DNA of 64,000 bases from JBFHIZ01 sp963666475 (GCA_963666475.2 CAXXJM010000001.1:1364001-1428000); one strand, 5' to 3'. Positions 1 to 8,689 are shown, counted from the stretch's first letter. The notes: a model not told the origin generated them from the letters alone. Numbers and translations are program-made.

Positions 1-974
1 TCAATGGATCGATTTGTAATCCCTACAATTTCAAATGGTTCACTTTCTGAATATCCTGTCCCCTCCCAATAAGAAGACCACAATGTACTTCCATCGTTGA
101 CCCACGATAGTTGGATTTGATCGCCGACCTGTTTTCCCAGACGTTCTGCAACGATTTCATTAATCACACAAACCTTTGCTCCCGTTTCATATTCTTCTTC
201 GGTAAAAATTCTTCCCTCTGTAAAAGTTTGTATATTTTGTTGAAACTCAAAGAATGATTCCAAATTCTTTGTTGGCTGAATCATGATTCCACTATTATTG
301 ACCGCTAAAGAATCCGCAAGCAATTGATAATCCTTCGGAATATCTTCTTGAATATTATAAGGAGCAATCCCTGGAATCATCTCTTTTGTAGACTCAACTT
401 GATAATCCGTAGGCAAAAACAATGTTAGAACCACAGAAGCTTCCTGTTGCACTCCATATACGATGTAATATTGTTCTGAATCCAGTTGAATATTTGCATC
501 TGCAATCAAAACCGTTTTTCCTGTCAAATCACGGTTTGCAAACAAGCTCTCAAACACTCTTGCCTGATATGCATTTCCACTTGCTGCTGGAACCGCACCA
601 GTAATTACCAAAACGGCTTCATCCTGTGCGGGCGTAACTAAATCCTTGCGTTCATAGCCTTCAATTGTTCCTAATAACTCTTTACTTTCTTCCGAAAATA
701 GAACTCCATCGTTATTTCCAAGTTTCAGAAATTGCTCTCCGGTAATGTTTTCTTGTAGTTCATCTAAATACATGATATTTGGATCTTTCGGAATGTATTC
801 GACGACTCCAGATGTAACATAAGCCTCGTCACATGCGTTTAAAAAGGAGTTAATATCCAGCCAAGTAGACATTCCAAGTTCCCAGACAAATACCGTAATT
901 CCTAAAATCACAATCAGTAAAAAAGATTTAATCGGGCTACGATACAAACTTTTTATACTATTTTTAAGAAACAT
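1..974 (-). CDS. ABC transporter permease, MacB/FtsX type (partial, C-terminus beyond window)
   Basis: The reading frame opens with an ATG at 974 and stays open to the left edge, giving about 324 residues. Residues 11-30 form one hydrophobic membrane segment (after MFLKNSIKSLYRSPIKSF). The rest is a large extracytoplasmic domain of the MacB periplasmic-core type, rich in Asp, Glu and Tyr. The C-terminal membrane helices expected of FtsX permeases would lie outside the window. Its start overlaps the end of the upstream ATPase gene by 11 nt, so the two are translationally coupled and form one transporter. The substrate is unknown; peptides or antimicrobials are typical for the family. Confidence 0.8.
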   Translation of the reverse strand, partial: MFLKNSIKSLYRSPIKSFLLIVILGITVFVWELGMSTWLDINSFLNACDEAYVTSGVVEYIPKDPNIMYLDELQENITGEQFLKLGNNDGVLFSEESKELLGTIEGYERKDLVTPAQDEAVLVITGAVPAASGNAYQARVFESLFANRDLTGKTVLIADANIQLDSEQYYIVYGVQQEASVVLTLFLPTDYQVESTKEMIPGIAPYNIQEDIPKDYQLLADSLAVNNSGIMIQPTKNLESFFEFQQNIQTFTEGRIFTEEEYETGAKVCVINEIVAERLGKQVGDQIQLSWVNDGSTLWSSYWEGTGYSESEPFEIVGITNRSI

Positions 975-1662
975 GACTAGCCCCCGTATGTACTCCTGTT
1001 AATAAACCATCTGCAATTTGATAAACAACATCGACCTTATTCATTAACTCCATGTCATGCGTTGCGACGATTACACACAATCCTTCATCATGTGCCATGC
1101 GAAGTAATAGTTCAATAATCTTATCACCTGTAGCACGGTCTAAATTTCCAGTCGGCTCATCTGCAAGAAGAACCTTTGTACCTACCGCAAGCGCTCGTGC
1201 GATAGCTACTCTTTGCTGTTCCCCTCCCGACAATCTAGAAGGCAACCTTTTCATATATGTTTCAGGGAGCCCTACTTTTTGCAAATATTCTAAGACTCTT
1301 ATATGACATTCCTTTTTTGATATTCCCTGCAGTTCCATCGGAAAAGAAATATTTTCTTCGACCGTCAAAAGCGGAAATAGACGACTGTCCTGATACACCA
1401 TTGTGCAGTAGTTTCTTAAATAATCAATTCTAGAAATGTCCATAATATTCTTGTCATCGTATTTAATTGCTCCTCCTGTTGTATCATCTAATCCACCGAT
1501 TAACGACAGCAACGTACTTTTTCCACTACCTGACTTTCCAATTAATGCATACATTTTCTCTTCTTCAAATAGACAGTTCACCCCTTTTAGTACATAAACC
1601 TTTTCTTTCTTCTGTTTTCCCTTTTCATAACTAAAAATAACATTTTCTACGCATAATTTCAT
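964..1662 (-). CDS. ABC transporter ATP-binding protein (MacB/LolD-like)
   Basis: A 232-residue ATPase that should energise the overlapping permease. Visible motifs are Walker A GKSGSGKS, Q-loop YQDSRLFP, signature LSGGEQQRVAIARA, Walker B VLLADEPTGNLD and the H-loop ATHD, which is the classic LolD/MacB pattern. I start it at the ATG at 1662 (MKLCVENV) because GGGGAG sits just upstream; a longer reading would need a TTG. It lies 23 nt downstream of the DUF2812 gene in a PadR-led operon, so expression is probably under PadR control. Confidence 0.9.
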   Translation of the reverse strand: MKLCVENVIFSYEKGKQKKEKVYVLKGVNCLFEEEKMYALIGKSGSGKSTLLSLIGGLDDTTGGAIKYDDKNIMDISRIDYLRNYCTMVYQDSRLFPLLTVEENISFPMELQGISKKECHIRVLEYLQKVGLPETYMKRLPSRLSGGEQQRVAIARALAVGTKVLLADEPTGNLDRATGDKIIELLLRMAHDEGLCVIVATHDMELMNKVDVVYQIADGLLTGVHTGASHVS

Positions 1663-1685
1663 ATAGCTCCCCAATCTTCACATTC

Positions 1686-2387
1686 TTAAATGTTCTGTCT
1701 TTGTAAAAAATACGTTCTGACAATTCCTCCAAGCATAAACAGCAACGCAAGAATTTGCAATGCATTATGCAAATAATCTGGTGTCGAATCACGAACCATC
1801 AAAGTAATACTGTTCATAAACAGACCTATTATAAGTATAAGTGATACTTTTCTTCTTGTAAACCGATCCGGTGTCTCTCCTTTTCTAGCATATAACTCCG
1901 CCAAAATTGCATTGGTACGAAAAGTGATATTAACAAAAATGAAAAAGAGTGCAGCAATTAAGAAAAAGAATAACATTGCCATTTGATTCCCTTTATAAAA
2001 ACCATACAACTCGGCAATCATTGCAACTCCCTCTAAGGCCGTGAAAATTTTGAACATTCTACGAATTTTTTTATAGTGATCTATACTCGAATCCACATCT
2101 GTATATAATGAAAATTCCCCATCTGCAGCTAGCTTTCTAAGATAAACCCATGGTCCCCATATCGCAATGATTTCAACTCCTGCATCTTCCATAAATGATC
2201 GATAATCATCTGAAACAGAAAAAAACTTTTCGCTAAAATCTGCCTGATATAAATATTTCCCAGAAGGTCCTTGTTCAAAATGAAAGATTCCTCCAGTCAC
2301 ACCAGTCAATACATTCCCTTGTTCTGACATCTTGTTTAACCATTTTACAGCACGATCTTTATCATAATACATACGTAATTTAACCAT
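1686..2387 (-). CDS. DUF2812 domain membrane protein
   Basis: A 233-residue protein. The N-terminal half (about 1-120) resembles DUF2812, with the typical start VKLRMYYDKDRAVKWLNKM and an aromatic GPWVYLRK segment. The C-terminal half holds about four hydrophobic helices between residues 125 and 225. DUF2812 proteins are commonly found beside PadR regulators, as here; their biochemical role is not established. The ATG at 2387 follows the padR stop by 1 nt, with GAAAGG upstream, so it is coupled to padR. It may be a sensor or accessory part of the ABC module that follows. Confidence 0.8.
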   Translation of the reverse strand: MVKLRMYYDKDRAVKWLNKMSEQGNVLTGVTGGIFHFEQGPSGKYLYQADFSEKFFSVSDDYRSFMEDAGVEIIAIWGPWVYLRKLAADGEFSLYTDVDSSIDHYKKIRRMFKIFTALEGVAMIAELYGFYKGNQMAMLFFFLIAALFFIFVNITFRTNAILAELYARKGETPDRFTRRKVSLILIIGLFMNSITLMVRDSTPDYLHNALQILALLFMLGGIVRTYFLQRQNI

Positions 2388-2388
2388 C

Positions 2389-2715
2389 TCAAATCCAACC
2401 TTTCTCATTTTTAGCAATTTCTGCGTTAGATAAAGCTTCTCTTAAACGTTCCACTTCTTCCATAAATACTTCTTTACCAATTTCTGTAATTACATATTCT
2501 TTTTTCTTTCGAGACTCAGGATCCACGCTAAAAATCTCTATCCACTTCTTTTTCTCTAAAGTCTGTATAGCTCCATAAAGTGTTCCTGCACCCAACACCA
2601 CACGCCCATTTGTTAACATTTCAACTTCTTGAATGATTCCGTATCCATGATTGGGATTTCGTACAGCCATTAAAATGTAATAGACTGCTTCAGTCAATGG
2701 TATGTTTTTATCCAT
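2389..2715 (-). CDS. PadR family transcriptional regulator
   Basis: A 108-residue winged-helix repressor, the usual size for the short PadR subfamily. The N-terminus (LTEAVYYILMAVRNPNHGYG) and the wing region GTLYGAIQTLEKKKWIE are diagnostic, followed by the short C-terminal helix EVFMEEVERLREAL. PadR proteins generally repress their own operon and respond to small molecules. It is the first gene of an operon with DUF2812, an ABC ATPase and a permease. Its promoter is packed with TATATCG half-sites (2749-2810), which are the likely autoregulatory operators. AAAGGA lies about 8 nt before the ATG. Confidence 0.92.
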   Translation of the reverse strand: MDKNIPLTEAVYYILMAVRNPNHGYGIIQEVEMLTNGRVVLGAGTLYGAIQTLEKKKWIEIFSVDPESRKKKEYVITEIGKEVFMEEVERLREALSNAEIAKNEKGWI

Positions 2716-2748
2716 ATTCTTTTTCCTTTCTGTTCATACTACTTTCAT

Positions 2749-2810
2749 CGATATATCGTTCTCTGATATATCGCATTATATCGCTTCCCGATATATTTGT
2801 CAACGATATA
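2749..2810 (-). promoter_or_regulatory. padR operon promoter with a TATATCG operator array
   Basis: On the minus strand a -35 TTGACA (2798-2803) and a -10 TATAAT (2775-2780) are separated by exactly 17 nt, a full sigma-A consensus. Overlapping it are repeated CGATATA/TATATCG elements: a perfect 10-bp palindrome CGATATATCG at 2749-2758, GATATATCG at 2765-2773, TATATCG at 2778-2784 facing CGATATA at 2789-2795, and CGATATA at 2804-2810. The arrangement strongly suggests steric repression by the adjacent PadR. PadR binding itself is inferred. Confidence 0.8.
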
Positions 2811-2842
2811 AAAAAAGAAATCTCAATCTGAGATTTCTTTTC
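2811..2842 (-). terminator. Rho-independent terminator after the MGMT-like gene
   Basis: The stem AAAGAAATCTCA / TGAGATTTCTTT has a 3-nt loop and, on the minus strand, is followed by a T run. It lies 14 nt after the stop of the MGMT-like gene and separates it from the padR promoter. Confidence 0.8.
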
Positions 2843-2855
2843 TATCTATTTTAAA

Positions 2856-3194
2856 TTAGATTTCGTCAAAATAATCGGACGATATCCGGTTCCACTGATA
2901 TTTCTTAAGATCTACTCTTCCATCAATAGAGGGGATACCTTCCTCTTGCAAAAGTTCAATTTGTCTATTTTCTCCACCAAAGGCAAATGCTGGAGACACC
3001 TCTCCCAAACGATTCACCACACGATAGCAAGGAATTTGCTCGGAATCAGGATTGACATGTAACGCATAACCTACGACTCTCGACCATCTTTTATTGCCGG
3101 CAAGTGCAGCTATTTGGCCATAGGTTGCCACCTTCCCTTTCGGAATTTGCTTCACTACATCATAAATCTTTTCATAACTATTCATTTCTTTCAT
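2856..3194 (-). CDS. MGMT family (alkyltransferase-like) DNA-binding protein
   Basis: A small protein of about 112 residues that corresponds only to the C-terminal DNA-binding domain of O6-alkylguanine-DNA alkyltransferases, like the Atl/YbaZ group that flags alkylated DNA for repair. Conserved blocks are the IPKGKVATYGQIAALAG helix-turn-helix, the arginine-finger stretch RVVGYALH and SPAFAFGG. The active-site motif reads PCYRV instead of PCHRV: the Cys is kept but the usual His is Tyr, so methyltransferase activity is uncertain. It overlaps the end of the ClC gene (ATG at 3194 or 3185), which suggests coupled translation. Confidence 0.82.
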   Translation of the reverse strand: MKEMNSYEKIYDVVKQIPKGKVATYGQIAALAGNKRWSRVVGYALHVNPDSEQIPCYRVVNRLGEVSPAFAFGGENRQIELLQEEGIPSIDGRVDLKKYQWNRISSDYFDEI

Positions 3195-4767
3195 TTGAGT
3201 CGTTCCTTTTTGATGGTTCATTCATTCGATTCAAAATCTCGGTCGTCAGATGTTCACTATATACATCGGTAAGAATTGCCAAATAATCACCTTCTCTTAT
3301 AATCGTATCTCCTTTTGGAATAATCTGCTTATCTCCCTGTTTTACCCCCACTAATAGAGCTTTTGCAGGCCATTCAATATTCTTTACTTTGTGATTTCCA
3401 AATTTAGATCCGTGCTTAACGATCAATTCTACGACTACTTTACGACTGCTCTCTCTCGTAATCTCTGTTCGCTCATTATGAATCTTGTTCTCAAGTAAAG
3501 CCTCATATATCGGTGGGCTTTTTAAAAGATCTGCAACAACGTATGCAATAACAGCTACCAAAGTCAGTGGTAGGATGTTGGTAAAAGAACCCGTCATTTC
3601 CATAATCAAAACAATTCCAGTAATTGGCGCCCTAACAATTGCGGTAAAGAAACCTGCCATCGCTAAAATCACGAAATTATTAAACAATTCCTGATCGAAT
3701 CCCAGAAATTGGATTGATGTTCCTCCAAATATAGTTCCTAGCGCTGCACCTAGAATAATCATAGGAAAAAAGATGCCTCCTGGTGCACCGGATCCATAAC
3801 ATACTAAAGAAAAAACGAATTTTAATGCAAAAATAAGGATGACAAATAGGATTTCATTTTCCAGCGTTAGTTCACCCAAAATTTCATGCCCACTTCCTAA
3901 TACAATAGGGAAAAACAATCCTAGTACAATTGCAAATAAAAAAGGAATAATGACTCTTGTCCTTGCATTTAAAAATTTAATTTTACCATAAATCTCTTGG
4001 ATTTTTAACAACATATAATTGTAAAACGTACCAACTACGCCAAGGAAAATACCTAAAAGAATTAAAATCCAATACTTACTTAGTGCAATCTGTGAAGTGA
4101 TTTCAAAATCAAAAATAGGTTCCAACCCGAAAACCTGTGAAGACACAAAGTCTGCTGCCACAGCAGATGACATCATAGACAATAAAATAATTGGTGAAAA
4201 ATACTTAAATATCTCCTCTAGCGCAAACATTACACCTGCCATTGGCGCTCCAAATGCCGCTGCCAACCCAGCACTTGCGCCACTCGCCATTAATATTTTT
4301 CTTTCTAGACGACCTTTTCCAATTTTTTTTCCAAGACCTTCCGCCACAGAAGCTCCAAGTTGTATCGATGGGCCTTCACGTCCTAAAGAAAGACCTCCTA
4401 GTATCGCTACGGTTCCACCAACAAACTTCCCCAAAAGTGTCTGATACCATTTGCATCGTTTTACAAAGTACCCCTTTAAAATCCCTTCAATTTGAGGAAT
4501 TCCACTTCCTGAGATCATAGGATCCTTTGAGACCAAGAAACCAACAAAATAGCCTGCAAGGCATAAAATCAATATAGCCAAAGGAATAAATATCCGATGC
4601 TCCCTTAGATAATCATAAAACGTAAATGTGTATTCTTCTGCGTATGTTAAAATCAATCGATATAAAACAACGACAACACCTGTCAAAAGTCCGACAAGCA
4701 AACTTTTCAAAACAATCATAATGTTTTCAAAGTAACTATCAGATAGTACTCTAAAACTATTTTTCAT
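3178..4767 (-). CDS. ClC family chloride/proton antiporter with C-terminal RCK_C (TrkA-C) domain
   Basis: A 529-residue polytopic membrane protein. ClC signatures are present: GSGIPQ (87-92), GREGPS (129-134, with the external gating Glu131), the paired Glu at 184-185 matching the internal proton glutamate region, and GGIFFP late in the core. Having both glutamates favours H+/Cl- exchange over a passive channel. About 80 residues at the C-terminus form a TrkA-C/RCK_C ligand-binding domain, known in bacterial ClC homologues. The ATG at 4767 is preceded by GGAG. It likely serves acid resistance or ion homeostasis. Confidence 0.92.
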   Translation of the reverse strand: MKNSFRVLSDSYFENIMIVLKSLLVGLLTGVVVVLYRLILTYAEEYTFTFYDYLREHRIFIPLAILILCLAGYFVGFLVSKDPMISGSGIPQIEGILKGYFVKRCKWYQTLLGKFVGGTVAILGGLSLGREGPSIQLGASVAEGLGKKIGKGRLERKILMASGASAGLAAAFGAPMAGVMFALEEIFKYFSPIILLSMMSSAVAADFVSSQVFGLEPIFDFEITSQIALSKYWILILLGIFLGVVGTFYNYMLLKIQEIYGKIKFLNARTRVIIPFLFAIVLGLFFPIVLGSGHEILGELTLENEILFVILIFALKFVFSLVCYGSGAPGGIFFPMIILGAALGTIFGGTSIQFLGFDQELFNNFVILAMAGFFTAIVRAPITGIVLIMEMTGSFTNILPLTLVAVIAYVVADLLKSPPIYEALLENKIHNERTEITRESSRKVVVELIVKHGSKFGNHKVKNIEWPAKALLVGVKQGDKQIIPKGDTIIREGDYLAILTDVYSEHLTTEILNRMNEPSKRNDSNERNE

Positions 4768-4840
4768 TTCCAATCTCCAACACTTCTTCCTAATTCATTC
4801 TCGATACGAACGTTCCCACAATGGGTGACTCTAATATGTG

Positions 4841-4868
4841 ATTATAGCACTTGCAACATAAAATTCAA
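4841..4868 (-). promoter_or_regulatory. Probable promoter of the ClC gene
   Basis: On the minus strand TTGAAT (4863-4868) and TATAAT (4841-4846) are separated by 16 nt, about 75 nt before the ClC start codon. The rest of the 4774-5073 interval shows no coding potential apart from the terminator at 4988-5023. Confidence 0.55.
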
Positions 4869-4987
4869 GGTGAATCCCTTGGAATCCTTGTTTTTTAAGT
4901 AAAACATTCTATCTTTCATCGCTTTGAATTGTAAATGGCTAAAAATTCCATTGAAAAGCAAACCTTCTTCAAATTGCGCGAATATGA

Positions 4988-5023
4988 AAAAAGAACGTCC
5001 GTATTGCTATGGGCGCTCTTTTT
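4988..5023 (-). terminator. Terminator hairpin after the dioxygenase gene
   Basis: The arms AAAAAGAACGTCC and GGGCGCTCTTTTT pair with one mismatch and a GT wobble around a 10-nt loop, and T runs flank both sides. It lies 51 nt beyond the stop of the LigB-type dioxygenase gene. An adjacent palindrome TTGCAAGA/TCTTGCAA overlaps its right side. Confidence 0.65.
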
Positions 5024-5073
5024 GCAAGAAATCTTGCAATATAGAATAAATACCATATTATATTTTGTCAAAA

Positions 5074-5835
5074 TTAAAATTGCATAGCCAAATAGGTCAG
5101 TGTTCCATACACATAGCTATGGTGAAGCACTTGCGCTTTTTCCAAAGTTCCTGCACCCATTGCTATATATAAAGGTACTAAATGTTCATCTCTCGGAACT
5201 GCTTTTCTAGCATATGGTGCGTAGTCTTGGAAATGATATAATTCATTCCTTTTCTTGCTCTGAATCGCTTCAATTAGCCATGCATCAAAGCTTTCCGCCC
5301 ACTCCTCTACTTTCTTTGCTTGAAAATTTACAGTCGCTAAATTATGTACAGTGGACCCACTACCAATTACAAGGATGTTTTCATCCTTCAGTCCTTGCAG
5401 TGCCTTTCCTATTGCTTCTTGTTGTTCTTTTGGTGAAAATGGATTCACTGAGATTTGTACGACAGGAATATCCGCGCTTGGATACATTAAGGATAAAACA
5501 TCCCAACTGCCATGATCCAATCCCCTAGTCTCATCAAAAGCATATGGGATTCCTGCATATAATAGCAATTCACCAATACGAGCTGCTAAATCTGGTGATC
5601 CAAGAGGTTCATATTTTCTTTTATAAAAACGTTCTGGAAATCCATAAAAGTCATGAATGGTCTTGTAATTGTCTCGAATACTTGAGATGGTTGTAATTTC
5701 TTCTTCCCAATGTGCAGTAAAAATAATGATTGCTTCTGGACGTTCTGTTTTTCCTAAGTCCCTTAAAAAAGCTGTATATGAATTTTGTTCTTCAACAATT
5801 GTCGGACCACCATGTGATAAAAAGAGTGATTTCAT
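5074..5835 (-). CDS. Class III extradiol ring-cleavage dioxygenase (LigB/DODA family)
   Basis: A 253-residue cytosolic protein of the 4,5-DOPA dioxygenase/YgiD type, close to the usual 250-270 residues. Family motifs are SHGGP with His8, TAHWE with His42, HDFYGFP (His61), RGLDHGSW (His108) and GSGSTVHN. Several of these His residues form the non-haem metal site. The physiological substrate in Clostridia is unknown, and an O2-dependent reaction is odd in an anaerobe. It is divergent from the pirin gene at 6030, which also has a cupin metal site, so the pair may share a redox or aromatic detoxification role. Confidence 0.88.
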   Translation of the reverse strand: MKSLFLSHGGPTIVEEQNSYTAFLRDLGKTERPEAIIIFTAHWEEEITTISSIRDNYKTIHDFYGFPERFYKRKYEPLGSPDLAARIGELLLYAGIPYAFDETRGLDHGSWDVLSLMYPSADIPVVQISVNPFSPKEQQEAIGKALQGLKDENILVIGSGSTVHNLATVNFQAKKVEEWAESFDAWLIEAIQSKKRNELYHFQDYAPYARKAVPRDEHLVPLYIAMGAGTLEKAQVLHHSYVYGTLTYLAMQF

Positions 5836-5959
5836 AAGAATAACCCTGCCTTTCTTGAATATCTTTCTATTTATTACTTAAAATATCATACTATTTTCTG
5901 AAATACAACTTTTTTCAATTTTATTTAATTATATTTTGCAAAATTTAATTTTTCAATCG

Positions 5960-5988
5960 TTGACGCTCCTTTATATTCAATTTATAAT
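5960..5988 (+). promoter_or_regulatory. Promoter of the pirin gene
   Basis: TTGACG (5960-5965) and TATAAT (5983-5988) are spaced by 17 nt, placing transcription start near 5995. The AAAGGAGG ribosome binding site follows at about 6017-6024. Confidence 0.75.
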
Positions 5989-6029
5989 GAAGTCATCTAT
6001 TGATCTTAGATTCTGAAAAGGAGGAACCT

Positions 6030-7064
6030 ATGAAATCGACCATATTAAAATCCGGAAATATTGAATTTCAACTACAGGTTTTATCACCATTCATCATATG
6101 CTTTCATCATAAAGATCAATTCCCAGCTGGAAATTCTTCTTTGCAACCGGTACATTACCCAAAGAACGCAATGAAGGGAAATGATTTTCGTGAGGATGCT
6201 CCCTTTCGAATGTACCACGGTAATAAATATTCTGGTTTTCCATACCACCCACATCGAGGTTTTGAGACAGTCACCGTCGTCACAAAGGGATTTATCGACC
6301 ATGCGGATGGAATGCATTTATCCGGAAGGTATGGAAATGGTGATGTACAGTGGATGACTGCCGGAAAAGGTATACAACACTCTGAAATGTTTCCTTGTAT
6401 GGAACAAAAACAAGAAAATCCATTGGAACTTTTTCAAATTTGGTTAAATCTTCCTAGAGCAAAAAAATTTGTGGAACCACATTATAAAATGTTATGGAAC
6501 GAAGAAATCCCAAGACTATCCATCAAAGATGCGAATAATCGCAATACTACTTTAACACTGATACACGGCATCTATGAAGATCATACTTTTATTGAATCAA
6601 ACCCTGATTCCTATGCACACGATCCTTTCAATCATGTAAACATCTGGTTATTGGATTTAGAACCACATGCCAAATTCACGTTACCTGCGATATCAAAAAC
6701 CTTAAATCGAGCCATCTATATCTTTGAGGGAGAAGGCATCTCGATAAATGACAACCTCCTAACCAAAAACTCTTACGCTTATTTAGATGCTTCTGCTGAA
6801 ACGATTCTGACAAACAATGATAAACAAACACGTATTCTATTGTTGGATGGCGAACCCCTAAATGAGCCAGTTGCTGCATATGGACCATTTGTCATGAACA
6901 CAATGGAAGAAATTGACCAGGCATATACTGATTATCAAAAAACTCAATTTGGTGGATGGCCGTGGAACAGCCCCGAACCAGTGCATGATCCAAATTCCGG
7001 AAGATTTGCAACCTATCCAGGAGGAATTACAACATACCCACCAAAGAAAAACACAACGTCTTAA
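6030..7064 (+). CDS. Pirin family protein
   Basis: A 344-residue bicupin. The N-terminal pirin domain (about 20-150) holds the metal ligands: His73 and His75 in HPHRGFET, then His117 and Glu119 in GIQHSEM. A Pirin_C domain covers roughly 190-310. Some bacterial pirins act as quercetin dioxygenases, others as redox-linked regulators; the sequence alone does not decide. The start is set at 6030 by AAAGGAGG five nt upstream rather than an earlier in-frame ATG. It is monocistronic between its own promoter and a strong terminator, divergent from the LigB-type dioxygenase gene. Confidence 0.92.
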   Translation: MKSTILKSGNIEFQLQVLSPFIICFHHKDQFPAGNSSLQPVHYPKNAMKGNDFREDAPFRMYHGNKYSGFPYHPHRGFETVTVVTKGFIDHADGMHLSGRYGNGDVQWMTAGKGIQHSEMFPCMEQKQENPLELFQIWLNLPRAKKFVEPHYKMLWNEEIPRLSIKDANNRNTTLTLIHGIYEDHTFIESNPDSYAHDPFNHVNIWLLDLEPHAKFTLPAISKTLNRAIYIFEGEGISINDNLLTKNSYAYLDASAETILTNNDKQTRILLLDGEPLNEPVAAYGPFVMNTMEEIDQAYTDYQKTQFGGWPWNSPEPVHDPNSGRFATYPGGITTYPPKKNTTS

Positions 7065-7082
7065 ATGACGTTGTGTTTTTTT
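7047..7082. terminator. Bidirectional terminator between pirin and cbiO
   Basis: The perfect stem AAAACACAACGTC / GACGTTGTGTTTT with a 6-nt loop and T runs on both strands lies between convergent genes. It overlaps the pirin stop and the last codon of cbiO. Confidence 0.9.
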
Positions 7083-7869
7083 ATTGATTACCATGGTCAT
7101 GAAAATGTTTATGAGCTCCCTCTCCATGTACATGGTAATATTGATCGACCAAATTCACTCGTTTCAATAACTCCATATTCTCTAACAACTTTCCGGTTGG
7201 CAGATCTGCTGCCACATGATGACTCTCATCAAACAACACTGCTCTTTTTGTGATTTCTTGCACAAGCTCCAAATTATGTGTCGATATTAAGATTGTCTTC
7301 CCATTCTGATTCATCATATTGATAAAATCAACTAACCACCTCTGTGTTTTTGGATCAAGCCCATTCATCGGCTCATCCAATACGATGATTTCTGGATTCA
7401 TAGAAAGAACGCACGCAATTGCAACCTTTCGCTTTTCTCCTCCACTTAAATGGTATGGAATGCGATCTCGATATTCAGAAATATGAAGCAATTTTAAACA
7501 ATCCTCAACTCTTTGATCGATTTCTTTCTCGGACAACCCCATCTGCCTAGGACCAAATGCAATTTCATCATATACACTTGTACAAAAAAGCTGTGTATCC
7601 GAATTTTGAAAGATGAATCCTATTCTTTGATGAAATCTTTTTGAAAATGAATCATCTTGCATTTTTTTCTTTGTAATCTGTTCCCCATCAAAGAAATAAC
7701 TTCCCTGGTCAGCAAAAATCAATCCATTTATCAGCTTTAGTAGAGTGGATTTTCCACATCCATTTGCTCCCATAAATGCCACGGATTCTCCAACATGTAT
7801 AGTAATATCAACATGATTAAGTGCTACATGGTCCGCATATGAATAGCAAACATCTTTTAGTTCAATCAT
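7081..7869 (-). CDS. cbiO: Cobalt/nickel ECF transporter ATPase CbiO
   Basis: A 262-residue ECF-type ATPase that powers metal uptake. Walker A GANGCGKS is at 34-41, the Q-loop reads FQNSDTQLF, the signature is LSGGEKRKVAIA and Walker B is IIVLDEPMNGLD. The C-terminal tail is histidine-rich (YYHVHGEGAHKHFHDHG), as expected for nickel or cobalt handling. The start overlaps the end of cbiQ by 4 nt, so cbiM-cbiQ-cbiO form one tightly coupled operon. A metal-sensing CsoR-type regulator gene lies just upstream of cbiM. Confidence 0.93.
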   Translation of the reverse strand: MIELKDVCYSYADHVALNHVDITIHVGESVAFMGANGCGKSTLLKLINGLIFADQGSYFFDGEQITKKKMQDDSFSKRFHQRIGFIFQNSDTQLFCTSVYDEIAFGPRQMGLSEKEIDQRVEDCLKLLHISEYRDRIPYHLSGGEKRKVAIACVLSMNPEIIVLDEPMNGLDPKTQRWLVDFINMMNQNGKTILISTHNLELVQEITKRAVLFDESHHVAADLPTGKLLENMELLKRVNLVDQYYHVHGEGAHKHFHDHGNQ

Positions 7870-8684
7870 GGTATCATCCTTTCTAGATAAATAAAAATAG
7901 CTATAAAAACAAAAATTTGTGCAAGAAAGAAGTAATCCCGCCTATTCAAAGAAGTTTTTTGAGAGACCATATATTTTCCCGAAAACCCTCTGCACTCCAT
8001 TGCCTGATACATATCTTCTGCCATTTCTTTCGATTGTAAAAATATCGTACCTACAACGCCACCCATTGATGCATATTTTTTTGGATTTTTTCCCACAGAG
8101 CGTAGTTTTAAAGCATAAAACATTTGTAACGAAAATTCTCCTAAAAGAAAAATATACTTCAGTGTAATATCCAAAACTAAAATAAACAAATCGGGTATAT
8201 GTACCTTTTTTAACGCAGAGGTGAAGTCAGTCCAATGCATTCTCTGAGATACCATTCCAATCATCGTTATATTAATAAATACTTTGAACGTAATCAACAA
8301 AAAGCTATAACCATGTCCCATAAAAAGCGCTGGAAGCATAACCAGAATGGTAAATAGAGTAACTCCAAAACTAGATTTTACAACTCGAACCAACCCTTCC
8401 GTATCTATACTAGCTAATATGATTAATAAGTATACAAATAAAAACCACAGGAAAGTCATTCCCCTTGACAAAGAAACCAATAAAATCATGAGCAAAGTAC
8501 CTAATACCTGTATGTTAAAATTCCTTGCCATCTCCTGTTTGTAGGTGCGGTCCTGTCTTTTTATACTAGAGAGTATGTGAAACAAAGACAGGATACTCTT
8601 ACTAATAAAAGTATCCCTGTCCATTTCTCGAACTTGTTTTTCATCTGTTTTTAGCCATTCTGGCAACTCATTTACATCATTCAT
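7866..8684 (-). CDS. cbiQ: Cobalt/nickel ECF transporter T-component CbiQ
   Basis: A 272-residue membrane protein with a cytosolic N-terminus followed by about five hydrophobic helices. It carries the T-component coupling helices, recognisable in ALKLRSVG and in AMECRGFSGKY, which match the A-x-x-x-RG motifs that dock on the ATPase. It transmits ATP hydrolysis in CbiO to the substrate-binding CbiM. I prefer the ATG at 8684, 5 nt after the cbiM stop, over an upstream TTG. It overlaps cbiO by 4 nt. Confidence 0.9.
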   Translation of the reverse strand: MNDVNELPEWLKTDEKQVREMDRDTFISKSILSLFHILSSIKRQDRTYKQEMARNFNIQVLGTLLMILLVSLSRGMTFLWFLFVYLLIILASIDTEGLVRVVKSSFGVTLFTILVMLPALFMGHGYSFLLITFKVFINITMIGMVSQRMHWTDFTSALKKVHIPDLFILVLDITLKYIFLLGEFSLQMFYALKLRSVGKNPKKYASMGGVVGTIFLQSKEMAEDMYQAMECRGFSGKYMVSQKTSLNRRDYFFLAQIFVFIAIFIYLERMIP

Positions 8685-8689
8685 TAGTT

